The notes: generated from the letters alone by a model not told the origin. 64,000 nucleotides of DNA from Streptomyces stelliscabiei (GCF_014873495.1 NZ_JADBGF010000001.1:3844001-3908000), one strand, 5' to 3'; shown: positions 16,345 through 25,184, counted from the first letter of the stretch. Numbers and translations: made by a program.

Positions 16345-17691
16345 GTGCCCGCACGACAGCTCCACCTCAACGCGTTCCTGATGAACACCGGCCACCACGA
16401 GGCGTCGTGGCGGCTGCCGGAGTCCGACCCGTACGCGCACGTCGAGCTGGACCACTACGTCCGGCTGGCCCGGATCGCGGAGCGCGGCACGTTCGACTCA
16501 CTCTTCCTGGCCGACGGGCCGCAGCTGTGGGGCAGCGTGGGCCAGCGACCGGCGGGCGCCCTGGAACCGCTCACCCTGCTGACCGCGCTGGCGACGGCCA
16601 CCGAGCACATCGGACTGATCGCCACCGCCTCCACCTCCTACAACTCCCCCTACAACCTGGCCCGCAAGTTCGCCTCGCTCGACATCCTCAGCGGCGGCCG
16701 GGCCGGCTGGAACATCGTCACCACCGCCGGCGCGGAGGCCGCCCGCAACTTCGGTCTGGACGCCGAGCCCGCACACGCCCAGCGGTACGCGCGGGCCTCC
16801 GAGTTCCTCGACGTGGCCCTGAAGCTCTGGGACAGCTGGGAGGACGACGCGATCGTCGCCGACAAGGAGTCCGGGGTCTGGGCCGACGACACGAAGATCC
16901 ATCCGCCCCGGCACCGGGGGACGTACTTCAGCGTCGAGGGCGCTCTCAACGTGCCGCGCTCGCCGCAGGGTTACCCGCTGCTCGTGCAGGCGGGGTCGAG
17001 CGAGGACGGCAAGGCGTTCGCGGCCCGGTACGCGGAGGCCGTGTTCACCGCGCAGCAGACGATCGAGGACGCGCAGGCCTTCTACGCCGACCTCAAGTCC
17101 CGTACGGCGGCGGCCGGCCGCGACCCCGAGCACATCAAGGTGCTGCCCGGGATCGTCCCGGTCCTCGGGTCGACGGAGGCCGAGGCGAGGGCGGCCGAGC
17201 GGGTCCTGGAGGACCACATCGTGTACACGCACGGCGTGGGCAATCTGGAGCGGCTGCTGCAACTGCCCGCCGGGTCCCTGGATCTGGATGGCCCGCTGCC
17301 TGCCGATCTCCCTCCCGAGAGTTCGATCGAGGGTGCCAAGAGCCGCTACACGCTCGTCGTCGAGCTGGCCCGGCGCGACCGGCTCACCGTGCGGGAGCTG
17401 ATCGGGCGGCTGGGCGGCGGGCGCGGGCACCTCACCTTCGCCGGAACGCCCGAGCAGGTCGCCGACAAGATCGAGGCCTGGTTCACGCGGGGTGCCGCCG
17501 ACGGCTTCAACATCATGCCCGCGGTCCTGCCGTCCGGCCTCGACGCGTTCGTCGACCACGTCGTCCCTCTCCTGCGCGCCCGGGGTCTGCTGCGCACCCG
17601 GTACGGCCCGCGCCGCACCCTGCGGGACCGCTACGGCCTGCCTCGCCCCGCCAACCAGCACGTCCACGCGTCCGCACCCGCCCTCGTCTGA
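16345..17691 (+). CDS. FMN-dependent monooxygenase, NtaA/SnaA/DszA family
   Basis: A bacterial-luciferase-like flavin enzyme of 448 residues that uses reduced FMN and oxygen. Family motifs: LHLNAFLMNTGHHEASWRLP at the N terminus, GTFDSLFLADGPQLWG, TSTSYNSPYNLARKFASLD, GGRAGWNIVTTAG and GTPEQVADKI. Relatives desulfurise dibenzothiophene sulfone, oxidise dimethylsulfide, or attack nitrilotriacetate; next to a sulfonate importer the likely role is C-S bond cleavage releasing sulfite. The GTG at 16345 has GGGAG at a perfect distance and matches family starts; a GTG at 16324 overlapping the ssuB stop is an alternative. A flavin reductase is not encoded nearby, so FMNH2 must come from elsewhere. 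Confidence 0.85.
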   Translation: MPARQLHLNAFLMNTGHHEASWRLPESDPYAHVELDHYVRLARIAERGTFDSLFLADGPQLWGSVGQRPAGALEPLTLLTALATATEHIGLIATASTSYNSPYNLARKFASLDILSGGRAGWNIVTTAGAEAARNFGLDAEPAHAQRYARASEFLDVALKLWDSWEDDAIVADKESGVWADDTKIHPPRHRGTYFSVEGALNVPRSPQGYPLLVQAGSSEDGKAFAARYAEAVFTAQQTIEDAQAFYADLKSRTAAAGRDPEHIKVLPGIVPVLGSTEAEARAAERVLEDHIVYTHGVGNLERLLQLPAGSLDLDGPLPADLPPESSIEGAKSRYTLVVELARRDRLTVRELIGRLGGGRGHLTFAGTPEQVADKIEAWFTRGAADGFNIMPAVLPSGLDAFVDHVVPLLRARGLLRTRYGPRRTLRDRYGLPRPANQHVHASAPALV

Positions 17692-17695
17692 TCCC

Positions 17696-17730
17696 GCAGC
17701 CCGGTCCGTGACCGGCAGCCCGGTCCGTGA
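17696..17730. repeat. 16-bp direct repeat in the ribosome-binding region of tauD
   Basis: The sequence gcagcccggtccgtga occurs at 17696-17711 and again at 17715-17730, filling the gap between monooxygenase and dioxygenase genes. It ends directly before the AAGGAAG ribosome-binding site of the next gene. It looks like a local duplication that lengthened the spacer. Confidence 0.7.
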
Positions 17731-17743
17731 AAGGAAGCACGTC

Positions 17744-18661
17744 ATGACCATCGAGATCCAGAAGGTCACCGCCCGTATCGGTGCCCGTGTCTCCGGCGTC
17801 GACATCTCCAAGCCCCTCGACGAGGAGACGGTCGCCGCCCTCCGGGAGGCCCTCAACGTGCACAAGGCGCTCGTCCTCGACGACGTGCACCTCGACGACG
17901 AGTCGCACCAGGCCTTCGTCCGCCACTTCGGCGACATCACCACCGCCCACCCGACGGTGGCCGCCGTCGAGGGTGCCGCGAGCGTCCTGCCCGTGGACAG
18001 TGAGCGGGGGCGCGCCAACCACTGGCACACCGATGTCACGTTCGTCCTCAACCCGCCGCAGGCCACCACCCTGCGCAGCATCACGATCCCGCCGTACGGC
18101 GGCGAGACCCTGATCGCCAACTCGGCCGCGGCCTACCGGGACCTGCCCGAGCCGCTGCGACGGCTGGCCGACGGCCTGTGGGCCGAGCACACCAACGACT
18201 ACGACTACGCGGTGCCCGACGAGGAGATCGACACGGAGAAGGCCGAGCAGCGCGCCCGGTTCACCTCGATCACGTACCGCACGGCCCACCCGGTCGTGCG
18301 CGTCCACCCGCTGACCGGTGAACGCGGGCTGTTCATCGGCGGGTTCGCGCAGCGGATCGTGGGCCTGTCGCTGGGCGAGTCCCGCAAGCTCCTCGACCTG
18401 CTGCAGTCGTACGTGACCCGGCCGGAGAACGTGCTGCGCCACCGCTGGTCGGAGAACCAGCTCGTCGTCTTCGACAACCGCGTCACGCAGCACTACGCCA
18501 TCGACAACTACGACGGTCTGCCGCGCCGGCTGCACCGGGTGACCGTCGCCGGTGACGTGCCGGTGGGCATCGACGGCACGGATAGCCGCTCGATCGAGGG
18601 CGACGCCTCGCACTACACGTCCGTGGCCGCACGGCAGGAGGCGGTCGCCGTGGCCGCGTAG
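17744..18661 (+). CDS. TauD/TfdA-family Fe(II)/2-oxoglutarate dioxygenase
   Basis: A 305-residue non-haem iron dioxygenase. The iron triad is visible as HxD in NHWHTDVTF (about residues 92-98) and the distal histidine in VTQHYAID (about 248), with the 2-oxoglutarate-binding arginine in RRLHRVTVAG. The substrate-entry loop and N-terminal sequence (ARIGARVSGVDISKPL) are typical of taurine dioxygenase and alkylsulfatase relatives, which hydroxylate the carbon next to sulfur and release sulfite or sulfate. As the last gene of the sulfonate operon it supplies an alternative to the flavin monooxygenase. The ATG at 17744 has AAGGAAG upstream. A strong terminator follows at 18688-18720. The substrate is inferred. 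Confidence 0.88.
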   Translation: MTIEIQKVTARIGARVSGVDISKPLDEETVAALREALNVHKALVLDDVHLDDESHQAFVRHFGDITTAHPTVAAVEGAASVLPVDSERGRANHWHTDVTFVLNPPQATTLRSITIPPYGGETLIANSAAAYRDLPEPLRRLADGLWAEHTNDYDYAVPDEEIDTEKAEQRARFTSITYRTAHPVVRVHPLTGERGLFIGGFAQRIVGLSLGESRKLLDLLQSYVTRPENVLRHRWSENQLVVFDNRVTQHYAIDNYDGLPRRLHRVTVAGDVPVGIDGTDSRSIEGDASHYTSVAARQEAVAVAA

Positions 18662-18687
18662 GCACGGCACGGATGCTCCACAGGCGA

Positions 18688-18720
18688 GAACCCCCGCGAG
18701 GACGTGACGCGCGGGGGTTC
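18688..18720 (+). terminator. Intrinsic terminator of the sulfonate operon
   Basis: An 11-base perfect stem (gaacccccgcg / cgcgggggttc) with an 11-base loop lies 27 bases after the dioxygenase stop and is followed by ttcgcgttc. It marks the likely end of the ssu-tauD transcript. Confidence 0.75.
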
Positions 18721-18852
18721 TTCGCGTTCCCGGGGCGCCGGAACGCGCCACCGGCGGGACGGGTTCCGGTCTGCCGGATTTCCGGACATTCGCCCTATGC
18801 TCCCGTATTCCGGCCGGATTCCCGATCCGGCCGACCGGACCCGGGAGGTCGC

Positions 18853-19071
18853 ATGGAGACGAGCTACAAGCACTGTCCTCCTTGTGGGGGAGGCAAGCCC
18901 CTGCCGTTCCACAAGGCCGACAAGGAGGTGCGGCAGTACCTCGCGTCCCTGGGGAAGAACCCGGCCGGCTGGTGGCGCTGCGCCAACCACGGGGAGAAGG
19001 GCCGCTGCCTGTTCGTCCAGCCGTACGGAAGGCAGAGGGAGGGCCTGACCCTCCCCGAGTCCTTCCGCTGA
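18853..19071 (+). CDS. Small cysteine/histidine-containing protein of unknown function
   Basis: A 72-residue protein with GGGAGG at a good distance before the ATG at 18853. It contains KHCPPCGGGKPLPFHKADKE and then WWRCANHGEKGRC, giving two Cys pairs plus histidines that could bind zinc or iron; the rest is basic. It has no signal peptide or membrane segment. I recognise no family. It stands between the sulfonate operon terminator and the convergent DsbA-like gene, so it is probably a single-gene unit. Codon usage is ordinary for the region and the ribosome-binding site is strong, so it is likely a real gene. Confidence 0.65.
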   Translation: METSYKHCPPCGGGKPLPFHKADKEVRQYLASLGKNPAGWWRCANHGEKGRCLFVQPYGRQREGLTLPESFR

Positions 19072-19097
19072 CCCGGTCGCCGGTCGCCGGCCCCCGG

Positions 19098-19751
19098 TCA
19101 GACCAGGTTGCTGAAGTCCGGGCCCTGGGTGCGGCTGCGCTTGATCTCGTAGAAGCCGGGGACGGAGGCGACGAGGAGGGTGCCGTCCCAGAGCCTGGCG
19201 GCGTCCTCGCCCTTGGGGGCGGGGGTGACGACCGGGCCGAAGAAGGCGATCTGCTCGCCGTCGGCGCCGGGGACGGCGATGACGGGGGTGCCGACGTCCT
19301 GGCCGACCTTGTCGATGCCCTCCTGGTGGGAGGCCCGCAGCTGCGGCTCGTACGGGGTGGAGTCCCAGTGGTCCATGAGGGAGTCGGGGAGGCCGACGTC
19401 CTTCAGGGCGGCGGCGACCGTCTCCTTCTCCGGGCCCTCGCCCTGGTTGTGGATGCGGGTGCCGAGCGCGGTGTAGAGGTCGCCGAGGACCTCGGCGCCG
19501 TGCTCCTCCTGGGCGGCTATGACGATCCGTACCGGACCCCACGCCTTCTTCTCCAGCAGCTCGCGGTACTCCTCGGGCAGCTCGTCGATCTTGGGCTCGT
19601 TCAGCACGGCGAGGCTCATCAGGTGCCAGCGGACCTCGATGTCCCGGACCTTCTCCACCTCCAGGACCCACCGCGAGGTCATCCAGGCCCAGGGGCACAG
19701 CGGGTCGAACCAGAAGTCGACAGGGGTCTTGCCGGAGGTCTGCTCGGACAT
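19098..19751 (-). CDS. DsbA-family protein, Rv2466c-like mycothiol-dependent nitroreductase family
   Basis: A 217-residue cytoplasmic thioredoxin-fold protein with a helical DsbA insertion. The active-site region reads VDFWFDPLCPWAWMTSRWVLEVE; the DsbA cis-Pro is in VGTPVIAV. It closely resembles the actinobacterial family whose mycobacterial member Rv2466c is an oxidoreductase using mycothiol and able to activate nitro-drugs. In that protein the motif is CPWC; here it is CPWA, so only the nucleophilic cysteine is present and a monothiol mechanism with mycothiol as resolving thiol is expected. The ATG at 19751 follows GAGGAG. It is divergent from pepN. Confidence 0.85.
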   Translation of the reverse strand: MSEQTSGKTPVDFWFDPLCPWAWMTSRWVLEVEKVRDIEVRWHLMSLAVLNEPKIDELPEEYRELLEKKAWGPVRIVIAAQEEHGAEVLGDLYTALGTRIHNQGEGPEKETVAAALKDVGLPDSLMDHWDSTPYEPQLRASHQEGIDKVGQDVGTPVIAVPGADGEQIAFFGPVVTPAPKGEDAARLWDGTLLVASVPGFYEIKRSRTQGPDFSNLV

Positions 19752-19911
19752 GGTTCTCCTCGGGAGGACATTCGGACGGCAGTCGTCTCAGCTCGCAACA
19801 CCGACGGCCGCGCGTCGCATTCCCACCTGCCCCCCGTCAGGTGCGCATGACAGGATCGGACCTGTCCGCATGCTGAACAGCGCTTGAAATCCACCCCGAG
19901 GGAGTGCCCCC

Positions 19912-22506
19912 GTGCCCGGTGAGAATCTGTCCCGCGACGAGGCCCAGGAGCGGGCCGCACTGCTGTCCGTCGACGGTTACGAGGTCTCTCTCGACCTGCG
20001 GTCCGCCGTCGGCGACGCGGGTGGCGCGGCCCGCGAGCCGCGCACCTTCCGCTCGGTGACGACGATCCGCTTCCGCTGCGCCGAGCCGGGCGCCGGCAGC
20101 TTCGCCGATCTGATCGCGCCGAGTGTGACGGCCGTCTCCCTCAACGGCAAGGACCTCGACCCGAGCGAGGTCTTCGACGGCTCCCGGATCGCCCTCGACG
20201 ACCTGGCCGCCGAGAACGAGCTGGTGGTCGACGCCCGGTGCGCCTACTCCCGCACCGGCGAGGGCATGCACCGCTTCGTCGACCCCGAGGACGGCGAGGT
20301 CTACCTCTACACGCAGTACGAGCCGGCCGACTCCCGGCGGGTCTTCGCGAACTTCGAGCAGCCGGACCTCAAGGCCCCCTTCCGCTTCGAGGTGCGCGCG
20401 CCGGAGGGATGGGTCGTGTGGAGCAACGGGGCCGGTGAGCTGACGGACGGGGTGTGGCGCTTCGCGGAGACGAAGCCGATCTCGACGTACATCACGGCGT
20501 TCGTCGCGGGCCCGTACCACTACGTGACGGACACCTACGAGCGGGTCTTCGAGGACGGTACGCGGCTGGAGATCCCCCTCGGCGCGATGTGCCGCAAGGG
20601 TCTCGCCCCCTACTTCGACTCCGACGACGTCTTCCTGATCACCAAGCAGGGCCTGGACTTCTTCCACGACCACTTCGACTACCCGTACCCGTTCGGGAAG
20701 TACGACCAGGCGTTCGTGCCCGAGTACAACCTCGGCGCGATGGAGAACCCGGGGCTCGTCACCTTCCGCGAGGAGTTCATCTTCCGCGGCAAGGTCACCC
20801 GGGCGTCGTACGAGCGGCGGGCCAACGTGATCCTGCACGAGATGGCGCACATGTGGTTCGGCGACCTGGTGACCATGGTGTGGTGGGACGACCTGTGGCT
20901 GAAGGAGTCCTTCGCCGACTTCATGGGCTCCTTCTCGATGGTCGAGGCGACCCGCTTCACCAACGGCTGGGTCACCTTCGCCAACAACCGCAAGTCCTGG
21001 GCGTACCGCGCCGACCAGCTGCCCTCCACCCACCCCGTCACGGCCGACATCCGTGACCTGGAGGACGCGAAGCTCAACTTCGACGGGATCACGTACGCCA
21101 AGGGCGCCTCCGTGCTCAAGCAGCTGGTGGCGTACGTGGGGCGCGACGCCTTCCTGGAGGGCGCCCGGCGCTACTTCAAGCGGAACGCCTACGGCAACAC
21201 GAAGCTGGGCGACCTGCTGTCGGTGCTGGAGGAGACCAGCGGGCGGGACATGGTCTCCTGGTCGCGCGCGTGGCTGCAGACGGCCGGGGTCAACTCCCTC
21301 ACCCCGCAGGTGCTGCTCGCCGCCGACGGCCGCGTCGACGAGCTGGCCGTGGTGCAGGAGGCCGCCGAGTCGCACCCCGAGCTGCGGCCGCACCGGGTCG
21401 CGATCGGCCTGTACCGGCGCGCCGGCGACGGGGGCACGCTGGAGCGGTACGCGCGGGCCGAGGTGGACGTGGACGGGCCGCGTACGGTCGTGGGCGAGCT
21501 GGCCGGGGCCGAGGCGCCCGAGCTGGTGCTGGTCAACGACGACGACCTGACGTACTGCAAGATCCGGTTCGACGCGGGGTCGCTGGACACGCTGCGGGCC
21601 GGGCTCGGGGACGTCTCCGACCCGCTGGCGCGGGCGCTGTGCTGGTCGGCGCTGTGGAACCTGACGCGGGACGCGCTGCTTCCGGCGCGGGACTTCGTCG
21701 ACCTCGTCCTGCGGTTCGCGGGGCGGGAGTCCGACATCGGGGTGCTGCAGATGCTGCACGCCTGGGCCGGTTCGGCGCTCACGCACTACGCGGCGCCCGG
21801 GTGGCGGGCGGCCGGGGGCCGGCTGCTGGCGGAGGGCGCGCTGCGTGAGCTGCGGGCGGCCGAGGCGGGCAGCCAGCATCAGCTGACGTGGGCCCGGTTC
21901 TTCGCCTCGGTGGCCTCGGGCGAGGGTGATCTGGCGTTGCTGCGGGGGCTGTTGGCCGGGACCGAGAAGATCGACGGGCTGGACGTCGACCAGGAGCTGC
22001 GGTGGGCGTTCCTGGAGCCGCTGGCGACGCACGGGGCCGCCGACGAGGCGTCGCTGGCCGCGGAGCTGGCGCGGGACGACACGGCGTCCGGGAAGCGGCA
22101 CCAGGTGCGGTGCCTGGCGGCGCGGCCGTCCGCGGCGGTCAAGTCGCAGGCGTGGGCCTCGGTCGTGGAGTCGGACGCGATGTCCAACGCGCTGGTGGAG
22201 GCGACGATCGCGGGGTTCGCGCGGCCGTCCCAGCGGGAGCTGGTGGCGCCGTACGCCGAGAAGTACTTCGCGGTGATCGAGCGGCTGTGGGCCGAGCGGT
22301 CCATCCAGATCGGGATGGACGTGGTGCGGGGGCTGTTCCCCTCGCTGCAGGACTCGCGGGGGACGCTGGACGCGACGGACGCCTGGCTCGCCGCGCACGA
22401 GAAGGCGGCGCCGGCGCTGCGGAGGCTGGTGCTGGAGGCGCGGGACGATCTGGCGCGGGCGCTGCGGGCGCAGGCGTGTGACGCGGCGGCGGGGACCGAG
22501 GGGTAA
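19912..22506 (+). CDS. pepN: Aminopeptidase N (M1 zinc metallopeptidase), copy 1
   Basis: An 864-residue cytoplasmic M1 aminopeptidase removing N-terminal residues from peptides. The substrate-anchoring motif appears as LGAMENPGLVTF (about residue 275) and the zinc site as HEMAHMWFGDL with the downstream glutamate in LKESFADF (about 308-331). The C-terminal half is the helical ERAP1-like domain. The GTG at 19912 is the start and gives the family N terminus PGENLSRDEAQERAALLSV. Length and order of domains are normal for the actinobacterial enzyme. A second closely related gene lies at 35953-38535, an in-window paralogue pair. It is divergently oriented from the DsbA-like gene and appears monocistronic. 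Confidence 0.93.
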   Translation: MPGENLSRDEAQERAALLSVDGYEVSLDLRSAVGDAGGAAREPRTFRSVTTIRFRCAEPGAGSFADLIAPSVTAVSLNGKDLDPSEVFDGSRIALDDLAAENELVVDARCAYSRTGEGMHRFVDPEDGEVYLYTQYEPADSRRVFANFEQPDLKAPFRFEVRAPEGWVVWSNGAGELTDGVWRFAETKPISTYITAFVAGPYHYVTDTYERVFEDGTRLEIPLGAMCRKGLAPYFDSDDVFLITKQGLDFFHDHFDYPYPFGKYDQAFVPEYNLGAMENPGLVTFREEFIFRGKVTRASYERRANVILHEMAHMWFGDLVTMVWWDDLWLKESFADFMGSFSMVEATRFTNGWVTFANNRKSWAYRADQLPSTHPVTADIRDLEDAKLNFDGITYAKGASVLKQLVAYVGRDAFLEGARRYFKRNAYGNTKLGDLLSVLEETSGRDMVSWSRAWLQTAGVNSLTPQVLLAADGRVDELAVVQEAAESHPELRPHRVAIGLYRRAGDGGTLERYARAEVDVDGPRTVVGELAGAEAPELVLVNDDDLTYCKIRFDAGSLDTLRAGLGDVSDPLARALCWSALWNLTRDALLPARDFVDLVLRFAGRESDIGVLQMLHAWAGSALTHYAAPGWRAAGGRLLAEGALRELRAAEAGSQHQLTWARFFASVASGEGDLALLRGLLAGTEKIDGLDVDQELRWAFLEPLATHGAADEASLAAELARDDTASGKRHQVRCLAARPSAAVKSQAWASVVESDAMSNALVEATIAGFARPSQRELVAPYAEKYFAVIERLWAERSIQIGMDVVRGLFPSLQDSRGTLDATDAWLAAHEKAAPALRRLVLEARDDLARALRAQACDAAAGTEG

Positions 22507-22611
22507 CTGCCTTCGGGGCGGGGTGTGTTGCGCACCCGGCGGCTGCCGCAGGGCAGGGGCCGGGTGCGCGTGAGGGGGCGCTCATGGGCGCGGATCCGGC
22601 CCGGTTGAGGG

Positions 22612-22628
22612 TTACCGAATTCGGGTAA
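22612..22628. promoter_or_regulatory. Near-perfect dyad, candidate operator
   Basis: The 17-base sequence ttaccgaattcgggtaa is symmetrical about GAATTC apart from one extra base. It lies about 145 bases upstream of the AbiEi/DUF559-like gene. It could be an operator; I see no supporting promoter. Confidence 0.35.
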
Positions 22629-22773
22629 TCGGAGCCGTAACCTTTTCCGATCGCGTCCGGACCAGCGGATATCGGCAGTCGAACGCACGTACTTTAGTGT
22701 GGTCTTGTCCGGATTTGTCGACGAGCGTGTAACAGCGGTTAATCCGCGGCGCCGGAGCGGGAACCTCCGGGTC

Positions 22774-23826
22774 ATGACCCACAACACCCCGCTCTCCCCC
22801 CGCCCCCTCCGTCGCCTCCCGGACGTCACGCGCCGGGTGCTGACGGCCGCGCAGCTGCGCGCGCAGGGTGTCACCGCCGCCGACACGAACGAGCAGTGCC
22901 GGCCCGGTGGACCCTGGCAGCAGATCCTGCCGGGTGTGTTCCTGCTGCACCCGGGCCCGCCCACCTCCGAGGAGCGCCTGCACGCGGTGCTGTCCTACGC
23001 GGCCCGCTCCCCCTTCCGCGAGACGGCCGCCGGGGTACCCGCGCAGCCGAACGCCGACGAGCCCCGTCCGGCACCCCGCTACCCGGAGGCGGTGCTCACG
23101 GGCCTGGCCGCCCTGACCCTGCACGGGTTCACCTCCGCGCCGCCGCTCCCCTCCCTCGACACGATCGACGTCCTGGTGCCGCGCATGCGCCGGCTGCGGA
23201 CCGCCGGCTGCGCCCGGATCGTCCGCACCCCGGCCGTGCCGACCCCGTCGTACGTCACCGGTCTGCCCGTGGCGCCCGTGCCGCGCGCCCTCGCCGACGC
23301 GGTCGCCGAACTCGACGACGCGGGCGTGGTGCGCCGGCTGCTGACGGAGGCGGTGCGCGGCGGGCACACCGAACCGGTCGCCGTGGTGCGGGAGTTGACC
23401 GAGGCGCGGCTGCTGAACCGTCCGCACGTCGCCGACGCGGTGGACTCGCTGGTCGCCGAGGGCCGGGCGATCGCGGAGGACCACCTGTACCGGATGGTGC
23501 GCGAACACGCCCTGCCCGACCCGGTCTGGAACGTCGACCTCCGTCTGCCCGGCGGCCCGCACCTCGGCGGTCTCGACGCGTACTGGCCGGAGCAGGCCGT
23601 CGCGGTCGAGCTGGACACCCGCGCCCCGCGTCAGGAGGACGACGCGCTGTGGTCCGAGTACGCCCGTAAGCGCGAGATGCTGGAGCGGCTCGGCATCACC
23701 GTCGTCCACATCACTCCCAGGAAGCTGCGTGACTCCCTGGAGCAGCAGGCGGCCGTCGTCCGCACCGCGCTGATGGCGTCGGGCGACCGCGATCCGGCCG
23801 CGTACGTCGTGGTGCTCCCCCGGTAG
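22774..23826 (+). CDS. AbiEi-like/DUF559-type protein of unknown role
   Basis: A 350-residue protein (ATG at 22774; an upstream in-frame GTG-type extension is not conserved in character). The N-terminal part (VTRRVLTAAQLRAQGVTAAD, then PGVFLLHPG and LTGLAALTLHGF) has the winged-helix plus beta layout of AbiEi antitoxin-like proteins. The C-terminal part (LPDPVWNVDLRLPGGPHLGGLDAYWPEQAVAVELD, then KREMLERLGITVVHITPRKL) resembles the very-short-patch-repair/DUF559 restriction-endonuclease-like fold, with D and E/D residues in the order of a PD-(D/E)xK site. Such proteins are numerous in actinobacteria and mostly uncharacterised. No AbiEii-like toxin partner lies next to it, so a toxin-antitoxin role is not supported here. 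Confidence 0.7.
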   Translation: MTHNTPLSPRPLRRLPDVTRRVLTAAQLRAQGVTAADTNEQCRPGGPWQQILPGVFLLHPGPPTSEERLHAVLSYAARSPFRETAAGVPAQPNADEPRPAPRYPEAVLTGLAALTLHGFTSAPPLPSLDTIDVLVPRMRRLRTAGCARIVRTPAVPTPSYVTGLPVAPVPRALADAVAELDDAGVVRRLLTEAVRGGHTEPVAVVRELTEARLLNRPHVADAVDSLVAEGRAIAEDHLYRMVREHALPDPVWNVDLRLPGGPHLGGLDAYWPEQAVAVELDTRAPRQEDDALWSEYARKREMLERLGITVVHITPRKLRDSLEQQAAVVRTALMASGDRDPAAYVVVLPR

Positions 23827-23858
23827 ATCGGGTAACCCGGGGACATCAGGAGGGGAGA

Positions 23859-23890
23859 GGAAGGGCCGCCGCCCGTTCGGCGGCCCTTCC
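23859..23890. terminator. Bidirectional terminator between convergent genes
   Basis: A 13-base perfect stem (ggaagggccgccg / cggcggcccttcc) with a six-base loop sits between the AbiEi-like gene on the plus strand and the DD-peptidase-like gene on the minus strand. It can serve both. Confidence 0.8.
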
Positions 23891-23904
23891 TCGTGCCGGG
23901 GCGA

Positions 23905-25071
23905 CTACTGGGCGCAGAACTCCGCCTCCATGATCGGCAGGCTGTCGCCCGCCCAGTCGCTGTTGAAGTTGTACGCGAGGGTGTGGCGGCCGTCGGAGGT
24001 GGTGGCGGCCTCGGAGAGGGAGCCGTGGATGCCGCCGCTGTGGCCCCAGAGCTGGACGCCGCAGGAGAGCTTGTAGGTGATGAGGCCGAGGCCGTAGCCG
24101 CCGCGGTCGCCGTCGAGGGGGACCACGTCCTTCATCTCGGCGAGCTGCTTCCTGGGCAGGAGCTTGCCGCGCAGGAGGGCCGAGACGAAGCGGTTGAGGT
24201 CGTCGGCGTCGGAGATCATCCCGCCGGCCGCGCCCGCGATCGAGGGGTTGAGTCTCGTGACGTCGTAGGTCCTGCCGTCCGACGTCTCCGCCAGCTTGGA
24301 GTAGGCGCGGCTGTGCGGGCCCGGGAGGGTGGGGGACGTGCCGGGGACCTTGGTGTCGCTCAGGCCGAGGGGCTCGATGATGCGGCCGCGGATCTCGTCG
24401 CCGTAACCGCGGCCCGTGACCTTCTCGATCACCATGCCGGCGAGTACGTAGTTGGTGTTGGAGTAGCTCCAGTCGGTGCCGGGGGCGAAGGTGGGCTCGT
24501 GCTTCATGGCGATGCCGACGAGTTCGCGCGGGCTCCAGGTGCGGTAGCGGTTCTTGAGGAAGCCCTCGGCGAGGAAGACGTCCTCGACGAACCGCTCGTC
24601 CGAGGTGTACTCGGCGATTCCGCTGGTGTGGTTGAGGAGTTGGCGCAGGGTCACCTTGCGGCCGTCGTGGCCCCGGCCGCGCACCACGCCCGGCAGCCAC
24701 CTGTCGACCTTGTCGTCCAGGGACAGCCTGCCCTCCGCCTCCAGCTGGAGCAGCACGGTGGAGACGAAGGTCTTGGTGATGCTGCCGATGCGGAAGTGGT
24801 CGCGTGCGGAGCGGGGTTCGCCCGTCCTCAGGTCGCCGGTCCCCGAGGCCGCCTTCCAGACGCCGTGGGCGTCCTTCGCCTGGACGGCGACGCCGACGAC
24901 GCCGTCCTTCACCTGGGCGTCCATCGCCTCGCGGGTGGCGCGGTGGTCGCCTCCCGCCGAGGCCCCCGTGGGCACGGCCGCCACCGCCGGGGCGGCCAGC
25001 GCCAGTGCGGCGGTCACGGCGGTCGCCGCCAGCAGAGCCGTGCGCGTCGTACGGGCCGTGCGTACCGCCAT
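23905..25071 (-). CDS. Secreted serine hydrolase, class C beta-lactamase/DD-carboxypeptidase fold
   Basis: A 388-residue exported enzyme of the Streptomyces R61 DD-peptidase type. A clear Sec signal peptide (TALLAATAVTAALALAAPAVA) is followed by the catalytic SxxK in RIGSITKTF, the YxN motif in DWSYSNTNYVLAG and the HxG motif in LWGHSGGIHG. The reaction would be trimming of D-Ala-D-Ala stem peptides or hydrolysis of another D-amino-acid amide or ester; sequence cannot separate these. Length fits the family. The ATG at 25071 follows a GGGGGAGAA run. It is a single-gene unit with a shared bidirectional terminator at its 3' end, and lies just downstream of the metallophosphoesterase on the same strand. 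Confidence 0.9.
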   Translation of the reverse strand: MAVRTARTTRTALLAATAVTAALALAAPAVAAVPTGASAGGDHRATREAMDAQVKDGVVGVAVQAKDAHGVWKAASGTGDLRTGEPRSARDHFRIGSITKTFVSTVLLQLEAEGRLSLDDKVDRWLPGVVRGRGHDGRKVTLRQLLNHTSGIAEYTSDERFVEDVFLAEGFLKNRYRTWSPRELVGIAMKHEPTFAPGTDWSYSNTNYVLAGMVIEKVTGRGYGDEIRGRIIEPLGLSDTKVPGTSPTLPGPHSRAYSKLAETSDGRTYDVTRLNPSIAGAAGGMISDADDLNRFVSALLRGKLLPRKQLAEMKDVVPLDGDRGGYGLGLITYKLSCGVQLWGHSGGIHGSLSEAATTSDGRHTLAYNFNSDWAGDSLPIMEAEFCAQ

Positions 25072-25184
25072 GTCGTTCTCCCCCTTCGCCCGGTGTTCCC
25101 GGCTCTTCCGGGAACGGGCCGGTCGGGGAGAGGGACACGGGCGGTGCGTGCCGGGTTGAGCGGTGTTCGCCGGTTGAGCTGTTT

